Shown here: piece after piece, positions 19,501 through 27,454 of the stretch | Position numbering within the stretch: the stretch's first letter is position 1 | Layout of the letters: every line of letters starts with the position of its first letter | Assembly: GCF_040784935.1 (NCBI RefSeq) | Contig: NZ_CP160680.1 | Span: forward strand, 6,429,802-6,493,801 | DNA length: 64,000 nt | Source of the DNA: Lewinella sp. LCG006 | GTDB taxonomy: Bacteria > Bacteroidota > Bacteroidia > Chitinophagales > Saprospiraceae | Direction: 5' to 3' | Notes under the pieces: model-generated | What the model saw: the letters and a program-made list of their open reading frames with translations, nothing else | What the model was told of the DNA's origin: nothing | Databases searched by the model: none | Position numbers and translations under genes: made by a program

Positions 19501-22064
19501 CGAGGGCTACCGTAACGATCTTCTGGTAACTTTAGCCCTGCATAGTTATCAAAAGGAAAAACAGCGAAAGAACGACTTTCAGTACTGAAATTGCCTCCTT
19601 GTTCATACACCCGGGTACGAAGTCGCATCTGCAATGGACCAGCAGCGGTATTCGCATTTGGCATCTGCACCGCGACCGTAGCTTTTCCCTGGTCATCGAG
19701 CGGAGCATCAAAAACGACTTGATTTTGGGCAAGTAATTCTCCTTGGTTGCGATCGTAAAAACTGTAATCCGGAAATGAAGAAAATCCACTACGATCCAAT
19801 TGGAAAGAAGCTTCTACATTGGCCTTCAGGTTTGCTGCTGGGGCACCATGGAGCCAGGCCGCTTCCAATTTCATCTGGGAAGTGCCAGAAGACATTCGGA
19901 TAGGATTTTCGGCGCCCGTAAGTGCCACCTTGATGCGGTTGGGCTTGATGGCCTCTATCCGCAGGCTTTTACGAAAGACCGCATCACCGGCCATTACAGA
20001 AGCTTGCCAAATACCCGTAGCATCATCAGGTGAAGTCTTGAAAAAGACGGGATAAATATCTCCTTGAGGCAAGACCCCTTCTCGCTTTTCCACCACTTGT
20101 CCTTGAGCATCACGAAGCTCAAAAGTCACGGGATAACCAGGAGGAAGGAGTCCCTTTTCATCTTCCAGAACAAAATTCAGAAAAACCGAATCACCAGGGC
20201 GCCAAACACCTCTTTCCGCATAGAGAAATCCTTTAAGGCCTTCCTGCAATACGGTTCCTCCAACATCAAAGCGGCTGGTAGAAAGCGCGGTACCATCGTC
20301 GAGTCTTACATAGGCTTGTTCCTTAGCTGTTTCCGCGACAGCGAAAAAAGCATTTTCCGGTAATACTGTACTTGCGAGTCCTTTGGCATCGGTTTTCACC
20401 GTACCCAAAAGTTGTTTTTGATAATCATAAAAATTAACGGTTACGGCTGACATGGGACCAGCAGTTTGCAGGTTGGTTACTGCTACCGAATACTGCTTGT
20501 TTTGTGAACCTTTCACAATGAGGCCCAGGTTAGAGGTCATTACATTGCGGAAAACAAAACGCTCAGGGTGGTAGTAAGCAGGGTAACAAGGGTCATCCCG
20601 CTGATCCCAACTGTATTCGCGGTAATAGCCTTCCAGACCATACCAGTTGTCCATGATACTCTCTTCGTATTCGCTCTGATAACCCGAATCTTCAAAGGTG
20701 AAATTTTGGGAAGTACAACTATAGAGACTGTGCGAACGACGGAAGCCAATCCGTACCTGATAGAAAGACTTGGCGTCCATTTCAAAAAACTGGCGCAGAT
20801 CCAGCGCATAACGCTCCCATTGTGCCTGGCTACCGCTTGAGTTGAGGTTCTTGAGCGGCACTTCCTTACGGAGGATAATTTTTCCAACTTTCCGCAGGTC
20901 GTAAGAGCCATCGAGTTCATTGTCCTGCAGGAATTGTAAAATGTTGTTGCTGTGAATTTTAAACACTTCAACCTCTACGGTATGCAGTCCAATGGCTTCA
21001 AAAGGAAACACCAGTTTAGCGGAAGCAGGCAAAATATTGCCCTGCCCTACCAGGCGAACTTGCGGTTCTGTAGCGGTGAAGGTTACTTCCCAGACACTGC
21101 TCCGGGGCATCGCTTCGCGGTAGTGGTTCTGGATACCAGTGTAGACATTAAGCTGCTGATCACCAGCTAGTTGTTCGTTGAGATAGAGCGTAAGCACATG
21201 ACCTTTAACCGAGAAGCGGAAGTTGTTGTTGCTATTGCTGATGTTTACCAAACCGCTAAAATCCTGATCTTCCTTGATAGGGTCAGAGAAATGAATAGCG
21301 ACCTTGGCTTCTCCACCTCCCTGAGGCACTACTTTGGTTACTTTAAAATCGCCAATAGCTGGTATTTCTACTTTTTCTTGACCTTTTTGCAAAGCCCCCA
21401 TCGCTGCACCGTTCCAGGTTAGTAACACTTGACTTGCGGTCTTCCCTCGTTTTACGCCCGTAGCCGTGAAATAATGCACCGTTCCTTCGTCATTGTGCGA
21501 CCAGGTGAGATTGAGTTTTTTATTGTTTTGTTCTACATTTAACAATTCGGGAATCTCTTCATCGGCGACGAAATCAGACGTCAGCAGTTGTCCTTTTAGC
21601 ACTTGAGTTTCGCGGATGGAGGGGTCGGGGGTAGAGAGGCCATCCGTTTCCAAGGTCAAAAATGGGTCGCGTGTCTTTACCGAAAATTCAAATTGGTGCG
21701 CCTCAGCAGGTACATTATCAAAAAGGTCTTTCAGGGAAACCGTGACAAGATAAGCGGTGGCAAAGTCAAGCGCCGGAGCAGGGTCAAACCGCAGGGTTTG
21801 CCGGTCGGTCCAAGTCCATGTACCAGGAGCATTGGGTTCTATATTTACCAGGTTTTTCGCGGCCTCGGTACCTACTTGTTCTTCGGTGATGACCACCCCG
21901 GCAAACTGTATTTTGAGGGGTGCAGTACGGGAGACAACGCCCTGGGTGTAGGCATAAATATAGGCTTTGGCGCTTTCGGGCATTGCCTTGGCGTTCTTGT
22001 TTTTTGAACATGATGGTACGGCAACCAGAACAGCTAATAATAACAAATAGAAAAGACGGTTCAT
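16518..22064 (-). CDS. Bacterial alpha-2-macroglobulin family lipoprotein with intact thioester
   Basis: Large periplasmic protease-trapping protein. Lipoprotein signal MNRLFYLLLLAVLVAVPSC with Cys19. N-terminal macroglobulin-like domains, the MG2/bait region in the middle, and in the C-terminal half the reactive thioester motif CLEQ (Cys about residue 1391 of 1848, in YPYGCLEQTTSSAFPQL), inside an alpha-toroid domain (SYWPDRGEISSWSTSYVGHF). In this family the thioester links covalently to attacking proteases. Start taken at the Met directly before the signal peptide; an ATG 36 bases upstream adds 12 residues. In many bacteria this gene sits beside pbpC; no such gene is next to it here. Confidence 0.92.
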   Translation of the reverse strand: MNRLFYLLLLAVLVAVPSCSKNKNAKAMPESAKAYIYAYTQGVVSRTAPLKIQFAGVVITEEQVGTEAAKNLVNIEPNAPGTWTWTDRQTLRFDPAPALDFATAYLVTVSLKDLFDNVPAEAHQFEFSVKTRDPFLTLETDGLSTPDPSIRETQVLKGQLLTSDFVADEEIPELLNVEQNNKKLNLTWSHNDEGTVHYFTATGVKRGKTASQVLLTWNGAAMGALQKGQEKVEIPAIGDFKVTKVVPQGGGEAKVAIHFSDPIKEDQDFSGLVNISNSNNNFRFSVKGHVLTLYLNEQLAGDQQLNVYTGIQNHYREAMPRSSVWEVTFTATEPQVRLVGQGNILPASAKLVFPFEAIGLHTVEVEVFKIHSNNILQFLQDNELDGSYDLRKVGKIILRKEVPLKNLNSSGSQAQWERYALDLRQFFEMDAKSFYQVRIGFRRSHSLYSCTSQNFTFEDSGYQSEYEESIMDNWYGLEGYYREYSWDQRDDPCYPAYYHPERFVFRNVMTSNLGLIVKGSQNKQYSVAVTNLQTAGPMSAVTVNFYDYQKQLLGTVKTDAKGLASTVLPENAFFAVAETAKEQAYVRLDDGTALSTSRFDVGGTVLQEGLKGFLYAERGVWRPGDSVFLNFVLEDEKGLLPPGYPVTFELRDAQGQVVEKREGVLPQGDIYPVFFKTSPDDATGIWQASVMAGDAVFRKSLRIEAIKPNRIKVALTGAENPIRMSSGTSQMKLEAAWLHGAPAANLKANVEASFQLDRSGFSSFPDYSFYDRNQGELLAQNQVVFDAPLDDQGKATVAVQMPNANTAAGPLQMRLRTRVYEQGGNFSTESRSFAVFPFDNYAGLKLPEDRYGSPRVLIGEDATIQLASVNYLGKVAGGRKLKTELFRVEWRWWWDDEDSRGARYARDRNLKSISSATITTDANGKANWKVKVDDWGRYLVRVCDEQSGHCAAGYVYAGSPWYNEDSFSEEASMLTFRTDKTDYKVGEEVSVTFPAGSAGRALLSLENGEGVIEERWLDTKAGDNVVSFKATAAMAPTVYAFLTVLQPYDQDANDLPMRAYGVIPIKIEDPNTILEPKIRMAEELKPEEFFTVEVSETKGQAMTYTLAVVDEGLLSLTNFKTPNPHDAFFAREALGVKTWDLYRYVLSRTTIDLSQVLTIGGDGDLDGGKKADRANRFDPVVLHLGPFELGKGQKVTHRLKMPNYVGAVRAMVVAVKPHAYGAAEKSVPVRKPLMVLATLPRVLGIGEQLDLPVNVFAMKDRLGAVNVRLEESSGLVSLSTPSKQLNFTKAGDQLVRFPISIGDGTGVAKFKVIAEGGGERTTQEIEIAIRNPNPMQTLAAPFVLAKGEEQTLDYVPFGSAGTRSGTLEMTNLPPLDLERRVQYLLQYPYGCLEQTTSSAFPQLHLATFMELKDEQRTKVRENVAAALDRLRQFQRSDGAFSYWPDRGEISSWSTSYVGHFLLAAKAAGYTLPSGLLRNWQDYQQGAARAWDGKIADFGLVSRSSYELDQAYRLYTLALAGKPELGAMNRLRERNNLSNTSRWRLAAAYALAGQVAAAKDLVRAINTEVANYREMDFTYGSGLRDQAMILETLVLLEDQASADVVAQQIAKEMNARRWLSTQEIAYSLLAFSKYIGENDELSKTYTFTMKQGAANAVDVGADHPYIQINLKDRANAIFVKNTSTQKLFGSIIRQGQPLPEEEQAISRQLNMNIVYRSANGEQLDISRLAQGTDFIAEVTVAHPNKLNYGYRQLALEQVFPAGWEITNTRFEEINTHPESGYTYRDFRDDRVNTFFHLGANETKTFRVYLSATYSGRFYLPASTCGAMYDNDIFASSAGYWVEVVTPEVE

Positions 22065-22120
22065 AACAGGAGTTTTTAGGGATACGATCAACAAGTGCAT
22101 AAAAATAGCGTTTATTGCAC

Positions 22121-22145
22121 AAGCTATCGATTAATACAATAGCTT
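22121..22145. promoter_or_regulatory. Inverted repeat between divergent A2M and Lon-domain genes
   Basis: AAGCTAT at 22121-22127 is mirrored by ATAGCTT at 22139-22145 in an AT-rich 129-bp divergent intergenic region. It could be a binding site or a chance dyad; no consensus promoter boxes were certain. Confidence 0.3.
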
Positions 22146-22193
22146 ATATTTTATATTGTCGACTATTTTTTACTTGACTTAAAAATCCTCCTC

Positions 22194-22829
22194 ATGTCTC
22201 GGCAAATTGCTCTTTTTCCGCTGCAAATTGTGGTTTTTCCTGGCGAAGCGGTCAATCTTCATATTTTCGAACAACGGTACCGCGACCTGATCAACGACTG
22301 CAAGGACAATGGAATTACCTTCGGTATTCCTGCATTCCAGAACGGTACCATTAAAGAATTCGGTACAGAAGTAAAACTGAAGAGCATTGAAAACATCTAT
22401 CCAGGCGGAGAAATGGATATCAAAACCGAGGCAATGGGCATTTTCCGCATCCAGGAATTTTTTCCTGAAATGGCCGACAAACGCTACCCTGGTGGAGTTG
22501 TAAAAGACTACGAATTTGACCGCAACGAAGATCCCCAACTCAACGAGCAAATTTTAGCCTACTGCCGTCAACTGTTTGCCGCAATGAAAATCAATCGCGC
22601 ATTACCTGATGACACCAGCAACTTTACCACCTATGATATCGCCCACTACGTAGGTTTCAATCCCGAGCAAGAGTACAATTTCCTTACAACTTTAGGAGCC
22701 ACCACCAGGCAGCAAGTTATTATCGATCAAATTAGCAAAATTTTGCCAGTCGTAAGAGAGATGGAGAATTTGCGCGCCAGAGCCCAGCTCAATGGTCACT
22801 TCAAGCATTTGAAGCCGCCAAAATTTTAA
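22194..22829 (+). CDS. Lon substrate-binding (LON N-terminal) domain protein
   Basis: Stand-alone LON-SB/PUA-like domain without the AAA or protease parts of Lon protease. The typical start of the fold is clear (ALFPLQIVVFPGEAVNLHIF and EQRYRDLINDC), followed by the beta-rich domain and a helical C-terminal half ending in a basic tail. Length 211 residues is normal for stand-alone members of Bacteroidota. Function is not established; these proteins are thought to bind peptides. Divergent from the alpha-2-macroglobulin gene. Confidence 0.85.
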   Translation: MSRQIALFPLQIVVFPGEAVNLHIFEQRYRDLINDCKDNGITFGIPAFQNGTIKEFGTEVKLKSIENIYPGGEMDIKTEAMGIFRIQEFFPEMADKRYPGGVVKDYEFDRNEDPQLNEQILAYCRQLFAAMKINRALPDDTSNFTTYDIAHYVGFNPEQEYNFLTTLGATTRQQVIIDQISKILPVVREMENLRARAQLNGHFKHLKPPKF

Positions 22830-23060
22830 AAAAAACACCACACAAGCACCGGGTGGTTTTGGACCCTCGAAAAAACATGGTTAGAGTCGCTGGTGTGGTT
22901 CAGTAATCCCCTTGTCTCGTGATGAGAATACCAACCGAAGTTGATAGTGAGGCCCGCCTTAGTCACACGCAAAGTCAAACTCTAATTTAATAAGTGTAGA
23001 GCCAAAACGCTTGTGGGTACCTGCGTGGTATTATCTTACAGCAAGATACTAGGAGTATCT
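22830..23060 (-). ncRNA. Candidate structured non-coding RNA (unassigned)
   Basis: No gene is visible in the 753 bases 22830-23582. On the minus strand a nested fold can be drawn: GGTATT (plus 23027-23032) with AATACC (22927-22932), TGCGTG (23022-23027) with CACGCA (22966-22971), CTCTA (22980-22984) with TAGAG (22997-23001), and a UUCG-capped hairpin CAACTTCGGTTG (plus 22932-22943). A TATCTTG box lies near 23045 and an eight-T run ends the element near 22830. It matches no RNA family I can name; it does not show tmRNA, RNase P or SRP hallmarks. Confidence 0.3.
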
Positions 23061-23159
23061 TTGACATGCAAGGACAATAACGGATGATAGCCGGAAAAGT
23101 TTTGGGAGAGGAGGAGAAATGGGGAGATTTTTGTTTTACCTAGTAATCCTTTTTAGACA

Positions 23160-23200
23160 CAAAATCACGAAGACACGGAATTACACGAAAGTGTTTTTTG
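23160..23200. repeat. CACGAAGACACGGAATTACA-type dispersed repeat
   Basis: The segment AATCACGAAGACACGGAATT followed by ACACGAAAG shares a 17-base core (TTTCGTGTAATTCCGTG on the minus strand) with the gene-free region at 56101-56117. It is a short interspersed repeat of a kind seen in many genomes; function unknown. Confidence 0.5.
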
Positions 23201-23322
23201 GGGTTTGTAACTTGGTGGGATGTTGTCTTTTGACTTGTAAATCGAAAGAAACGTACTCAAAGTTGAGAGCATTTGTCTTACTAAATTCATGAACCCTGTA
23301 AAAACTGATATTCTCGCACTCC

Positions 23323-23454
23323 GTTCGGCGTTGGCTCCGCCTACGTCGGAGTAAACGCAAAATTCTGTTTTGCGTGTTTCACAAGCAAGTATTGCTTGAT
23401 TTCGTTAAACGGAGTTTTGTAGATGCTGCAACGTAGGCACAGCCAACGCTGAAC
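23323..23454. repeat. Cloverleaf-like inverted-repeat element
   Basis: The outer 24-base arms (23323-23346 and 23431-23454) pair at 21 of 24 positions. Inside are two further hairpins: CGCAAAA/TTTTGCG (about 23356-23374) and CAAGCAA/TTGCTTG (about 23382-23398). No coding frame is present. The layout resembles a small non-autonomous mobile element or a structured RNA; no target duplication was evident. Confidence 0.5.
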
Positions 23455-23545
23455 AAGTGTTGTTGTTTTTGCTGGTAGGGAGACCAGCGGGAACTAACAT
23501 GCGCGGTGTGTAGCATAGGTATGCACTCCTTTTAACAAAATCCAA

Positions 23546-23580
23546 TCCAAGTACCTAGTACGAAGTACCTTTTACCCTCA
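23546..23580 (-). repeat. GGTACTTGG array, copy 4
   Basis: On the minus strand the bases directly after the stop codon of the PorV/PorQ-family gene read GGGTAAAAGGTACTTCGTAC and continue TAGGTACTTGG. No long hairpin precedes it in this copy. Confidence 0.6.
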
Positions 23581-23582
23581 CC

Positions 23583-24668
23583 CTACTTCGTTCGCGGCTT
23601 CAGCCCCAAGCGGAGGCTCACGACGTGCGAAAAAGTATTCTGATCATCGCCCAAATCGGTGTAGGCGTAGTCTACCAGGAGGCTGCCTAGTTGGAGGCCG
23701 ATGCCCATGCTGGGGCGCATAGTCAGTGTTTCCTGGTTGCCGAAATCCAGTTCGCGTTGAAATTGGTTGATACCCGCGCGGAGGTAGAGGAAATTGCGGT
23801 AGGCCATTTCCAGGCCGAGGCTGGGATCAATACTGATCGGATCGGCGGAGACGAGGGTATTGCGTTGGCCATCGGTGGTGAAGACCAGGTTCATTTCGGA
23901 AAGGAGGCTGATTTTTTCGTTCAACTCAAAAGTACGTGCGCCACCCAGGATCAACTGTGGGCGGGTGATCTCTACGGAGTTGATGGGCACTTCATTATTG
24001 GTGAGTTCCAGAACATCTTTTTCCTCCTCCGTAAAAGAGAAACTCCAGGCGTTGAAGGTGGTGGTGATGTCTTTAGCAAGAACCGCCCACACCCACTTGT
24101 CGCGCACTATTTGCACCCCCAAATCGGCACCAAAGCCCCAGGAAGTAGCAAACGGCCCAATTCTACGATGCACTACCTTGACCGAGCCCCCAAAACGGAT
24201 CGGCCCCTTGGCTTTATTGACTTCCTTGGCGTAAGAACCCATAAAGGCGTAATCAGCGGAAGAAAACTCGGTGATATTGTCAAAGTTGATGGTACCATCG
24301 CTCTCATAAAGAGAGAGGGTATTAGGAATATTATCGATGCCGAAACGCACTAGGCTAAAAGCCAGTCGGTTGCCTGCTTGAGTTGTGGGTAAAGTAAAAG
24401 CCAGATAATCGTACTTGCCTACGCCACCAAACCACTCGGAGTGCATCGCTCCTAACTGTAAGCCATCATCTGGTGTAAGGGCGGCCAAACCAGCAGGATT
24501 CCACACGCCTGCGTAAACATCGTTGGTACTCGCAATGACGGAGTTGCCCATGGCTTGCGCTCTGGCTCCCACCCCAATGGATAGAAATTCGTTGGAATAC
24601 TTTTGGGCTTGAAGTCCAGTCATCAGTAAAGTGCAGCTAAAAAACAGGCACAGGTAGCTATATCTCAT
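23583..24668 (-). CDS. PorV/PorQ-family outer-membrane beta-barrel protein
   Basis: FadL-like 14-strand barrel family linked to type IX secretion. A signal peptide (LCLFFSCTLLMTGLQAQ) is followed by the family's N-terminal signature (FLSIGVGARAQAMGNS, then VYAGVWNPAGLA) and alternating beta segments up to a typical C-terminal strand. Length 361 residues fits. PorV is the shuttle that hands cargo to the attachment complex; the family also contains paralogues with other roles, so the exact member is uncertain. It is a single gene, flanked by repeats on both sides. Confidence 0.82.
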   Translation of the reverse strand: MRYSYLCLFFSCTLLMTGLQAQKYSNEFLSIGVGARAQAMGNSVIASTNDVYAGVWNPAGLAALTPDDGLQLGAMHSEWFGGVGKYDYLAFTLPTTQAGNRLAFSLVRFGIDNIPNTLSLYESDGTINFDNITEFSSADYAFMGSYAKEVNKAKGPIRFGGSVKVVHRRIGPFATSWGFGADLGVQIVRDKWVWAVLAKDITTTFNAWSFSFTEEEKDVLELTNNEVPINSVEITRPQLILGGARTFELNEKISLLSEMNLVFTTDGQRNTLVSADPISIDPSLGLEMAYRNFLYLRAGINQFQRELDFGNQETLTMRPSMGIGLQLGSLLVDYAYTDLGDDQNTFSHVVSLRLGLKPRTK

Positions 24669-24823
24669 ATTCGTTATTTTCGATGCTTCCTCAAGGAAAC
24701 GTAAAAGAGGCGGCTTTACCCTTTCGGTGAGGCAAATTTAACAGCCTGCGTCGAGGAAATGACAAAAGAGGGGGAAAAGTTTGGCTTGGTATACGCAAAA
24801 CAGATTTTTGCTTGCATCTCAGT

Positions 24824-24893
24824 GACGTGGGTGCAAGCTAGGACGAAAGGTATTTGCCGACGTAGGTGCAAGCTACGACGAACGGTATATGCT
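24824..24893. repeat. 35-bp tandem repeat, two units
   Basis: Two adjacent 35-base units (24824-24858, 24859-24893) share GACGTRGGTGCAAGCTA and a GACGAA..GGTAT tail. The second unit runs into the stop codon of the minus-strand glycerate kinase. The other 120 bases of this intergenic region show nothing recognisable. Confidence 0.6.
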
Positions 24894-26025
24894 AGTGGGG
24901 AGCGATAGGACTAGACCGCACCACAGCTTCAAACACCCCACTCATTTGTGCTAAATAACGTTGGGTATGTAACATTGCATCTTCCTCATGCTGGGCGTAT
25001 TCCATCACGGAAAACACTTTTTTTACTTTTAAAGCATCACAGGAAGCTGCGTCCAGCGCGTTGGTACCCACAAAAAGATAGAGGGGCTTCTGGTGTTCCT
25101 GACAAAGTTGAGCGACACCATCAATGACCTTGCCCTGAAGCGACTGTTCATCCAGTTTGCCCTCGCCACTGATGACGATATCCGCAGCGGCGATTTTGGC
25201 AGGCAAATCTGTAAGCTTGCTCAGGGTAGCAAAACCGCGCTCCAGTGTACCTCCTAAAAGCCCCACGATGCCAGCAGCGGAGGCCCCTGCCGCTCCCCCA
25301 CCCTGGAGATGGTCTAACTCGATGCCAAACTGTTGATTAATCAAGGCGCAGAGGTGCTTGGCACCATCATCCAAGGCTTGAATTTGTTGGGCTGAGGCTC
25401 CCTTTTGTCGAGCATAGACCTGGGCTGCACCATTTTCGCCGTAAGGTGGATTCGTAACATCACAGAGCACATGAAATCGAACTCCCCGATAAGTGTCTGG
25501 AGGGAGGAGAATTTTCGCCACCTCCCCCAAGTGCTCCCCAATTGGCGCCAGCGGATTACCATCAACGTCAAGTAGCTTCCCTCCCAACGCGACGATAATC
25601 CCCAGGCCAAAATCATTGGTAGCACTCCCTCCCAGCAAGAGGTAAATATCCTTAAGCCCTTGATCAATAGCGTGTTTCACCATCACACCTACCCCAAGGG
25701 TGGAGGTCAACATCGGATTGCGCTCTTCCTGGGTCAATAACACCAAACCAGCAGCACTGGCCAGCTCAATAAAGGCTTGTTCCTGGTTATGGAGATAAGT
25801 GGCCCTTATTGGGCGCCCCAAGGGATCGACCGTCATTATTTCTTGGGGAGCCAATCCCAAGGCTTGCGCCAACACCTCTAGTGAACCATCGCCACCATCG
25901 GCCATAGGGTGAGCTTCCACCACCCAGTCGGGCGCCTCGACGGCCAACACCTCCGCAATCGTCTCACAGATGGCATGAGCGGACAGGGAACCTTTGAATT
26001 TGTCAGGGGCGAGGAGGATTTTCAT
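24892..26025 (-). CDS. Glycerate kinase
   Basis: Phosphorylates D-glycerate with ATP, probably to 2-phosphoglycerate as in the GlxK/GarK family. The N-terminus MKILLAPDKFKGSLSAHAIC is the family signature; further motifs are MADGGDGSLEVL, LLGGSATNDFGLGI and GAAGASAAGIVGLLGG, and VISGEGKLDEQSLQGK near the C-terminus. Length 377 residues is normal. Start set at this Met because the upstream frame (to 26094) is encoded by low-complexity GGTTGAT repeats. It lies downstream of the symporter and GH63 genes on the same strand, separated from them by an IS3-family element. Confidence 0.92.
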   Translation of the reverse strand: MKILLAPDKFKGSLSAHAICETIAEVLAVEAPDWVVEAHPMADGGDGSLEVLAQALGLAPQEIMTVDPLGRPIRATYLHNQEQAFIELASAAGLVLLTQEERNPMLTSTLGVGVMVKHAIDQGLKDIYLLLGGSATNDFGLGIIVALGGKLLDVDGNPLAPIGEHLGEVAKILLPPDTYRGVRFHVLCDVTNPPYGENGAAQVYARQKGASAQQIQALDDGAKHLCALINQQFGIELDHLQGGGAAGASAAGIVGLLGGTLERGFATLSKLTDLPAKIAAADIVISGEGKLDEQSLQGKVIDGVAQLCQEHQKPLYLFVGTNALDAASCDALKVKKVFSVMEYAQHEEDAMLHTQRYLAQMSGVFEAVVRSSPIAPH

Positions 26026-26068
26026 GGTTGATGGTTTATGGTTGATTGTTGATGGTTGATTGTTTGAT
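26026..26068. repeat. GGTTGAT-type low-complexity repeat before glycerate kinase
   Basis: Degenerate units of GGTTGAT/GTTTGAT cover the 43 bases between the glycerate kinase start and the IS3-family element. Related units occur at 27511-27522 and 29240-29262, both beside the symporter gene. Confidence 0.65.
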
Positions 26069-26105
26069 TGTGTGTGCCTAAAATAGGTTGACAAAATTGG
26101 GTGAA

Positions 26106-27035
26106 TTAAGCATCGAAATCTAATTCAAGTTGAAAAGGGTTATCTACATTTTGTTGGTAAACGAACAGCTTGAATGTAGGCACTGATTCTCCCTTATGAA
26201 GTTCTTTGACATGAGTTTCAAACTCAATGGGGGTCATTTCCAAGCTGCGATGCCTACGGTTATTGTAGTTGTTAACGGCTTGTTCCATGCGTAAATACAA
26301 CTGGTCTTCTGTTCTGATATTCCAGCGGTGCAGGTAGTCGTTTTTGATGGTTCCGTTGGCACGTTCGATGTGTGCATTTTCTAACACCTCGGCGCACATG
26401 CTTATGCGGATGCCATAGTTGTACAGTAATTCCGTATAGTCGTCGCTGATGTACTGGCTTCCACGGTCGGAGTGATGGATAAGTTGCTGCCCATAGTTTT
26501 CCACACCCCGGAGGGTAAAAGCTCTGTTGAGGGCTGCGATGTTATTCTCTGCCCTCATATTGTCGGCCATTGACCAACCTATGAGACGACGGGAGTATAC
26601 GTCCATTATCAACACGCCGTAGTAGTGCCTACCCTGCAGCGGAAAGTAAAAGATATCACTCGTCCACAACTGGTTTACACCTGTCAACCACTTATCCACC
26701 AATAGGTTGGGATAGTGGCGACGTTTGCTCGCCCGCGTCGTTATCTGCGGGTTTTCCGCAGCTCGCAGCCGATAGCCTTCCCTTATACCCAAGGCGATGA
26801 ACGCATCCCGCCCGATGCCCTCCGGGGCAAACTGGTCGTACATCGTCCGCAGCCCCATCCCCGGGTGAATCTCTCTTATTTCCGACATCAAGCCCACGTA
26901 GCACGGCTCTTTGGCCTGCTCCTCGGACTGCCGCTTCAACGCCCGATGATGCCCTTGTCGGGAGATACCCGCTATCCCATATAAAGCATTCATTGTCCCT
27001 GCTTTTTGGGCTCTTCCTCGGCGGAATCGTTCCAA
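26106..27035 (-). CDS. IS3-family transposase OrfB (DDE catalytic part)
   Basis: Catalytic part of the transposase, with an HTH_21-type segment followed by an rve integrase core. The acidic triad is visible: D in LWTSDIFYFPLQG, D in LIHHSDRGSQYIS and E in LENAHIERANGTIKNDY. Its frame is -1 relative to OrfA and they overlap by 46 bases. Translation probably comes from ribosomal frameshifting on the A-run in OrfA (minus-strand A9 at 27051-27059, giving A-AAA-AAG) rather than from the weak TTG start at 27035. Confidence 0.93.
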   Translation of the reverse strand: MERFRRGRAQKAGTMNALYGIAGISRQGHHRALKRQSEEQAKEPCYVGLMSEIREIHPGMGLRTMYDQFAPEGIGRDAFIALGIREGYRLRAAENPQITTRASKRRHYPNLLVDKWLTGVNQLWTSDIFYFPLQGRHYYGVLIMDVYSRRLIGWSMADNMRAENNIAALNRAFTLRGVENYGQQLIHHSDRGSQYISDDYTELLYNYGIRISMCAEVLENAHIERANGTIKNDYLHRWNIRTEDQLYLRMEQAVNNYNNRRHRSLEMTPIEFETHVKELHKGESVPTFKLFVYQQNVDNPFQLELDFDA

Positions 27036-27412
27036 CGCGGTGGTCCGTACTTTTTTTTTATGTCGTACCCTAACTCCTCACTGGCAACCGTCAAACAGCT
27101 TTGAAGGTAGTCTATCTCCAGTTGCTTCTGACCCACCGACCGCTCTAGCTCGGCCACCCGCTGCAACAATAGCTGCGTCTTGAACTGCTCGCTATCCATT
27201 TGTATGACTGTTTTTACCCCTTTTTCCGCCTCGGAGTACAAATATAGCCAATTGTACACCGATGTTCGGCTAATACTATACAGCTCGCATAAGTCTTTTA
27301 TTTGGACTACCCCCGCTTTAAGGTCTCGTACTTTTGATTGCTTGAACGCCTTGCTGAAGGTGCGGTTGTACTTGCCTTCAGTTTGAAACTTTTTGTCTGG
27401 TTCTTTTGCCAT
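26990..27412 (-). CDS. IS3-family transposase OrfA (DNA-binding part)
   Basis: 140-residue protein with a helix-turn-helix (VQIKDLCELYSISRTSVYNW) and a C-terminal leucine-rich coiled coil (LLLQRVAELERSVGQKQLEI). In IS3 elements this part binds the ends, and the coiled coil mediates multimerisation. The codons ATA-AAA-AAA-AAG near its end form a classic slippery site: a -1 shift there enters the OrfB frame and yields an OrfAB fusion of about 430 residues. It starts 15 bases inside the right inverted repeat. Confidence 0.9.
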   Translation of the reverse strand: MAKEPDKKFQTEGKYNRTFSKAFKQSKVRDLKAGVVQIKDLCELYSISRTSVYNWLYLYSEAEKGVKTVIQMDSEQFKTQLLLQRVAELERSVGQKQLEIDYLQSCLTVASEELGYDIKKKYGPPRWNDSAEEEPKKQGQ

Positions 27413-27454
27413 TTTTGGTTGATTTTTTTTGTCAACCTATTTTAGGCACACACA

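Larger units (their letters stand above)
26069..27454 (-). mobile_element. Complete IS3-family insertion sequence
   Basis: A 1386-bp element with 28-bp perfect terminal inverted repeats starting TGTGTGTGCCTAAAATAGG (26069-26096 and 27427-27454), flanked by the 3-bp target duplication GAT (26066-26068 and 27455-27457). It holds two overlapping frames typical of IS3. Perfect ends and intact frames suggest a recent insertion. It sits between the symporter and glycerate kinase genes and is likely polar on the kinase unless it supplies an outward promoter. Confidence 0.93.

Noticed and set aside
22830-23060. tmRNA (ssrA)
   Set aside because: No tag frame ending ALAA and no tRNA-like acceptor and T-arm could be found on either strand.
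23323-23454. Integron attC site
   Set aside because: Outer arms have GTT at the 5' side and AAC at the 3' side, the reverse of attC, and no integrase gene is near.
24824-24893. CRISPR array
   Set aside because: Only two directly adjacent 35-bp units without spacers and no cas genes.
26026-26094. Longer glycerate kinase N-terminus
   Set aside because: It is encoded by GGTTGAT low-complexity DNA and the end of the insertion sequence; the family start is at 26025.
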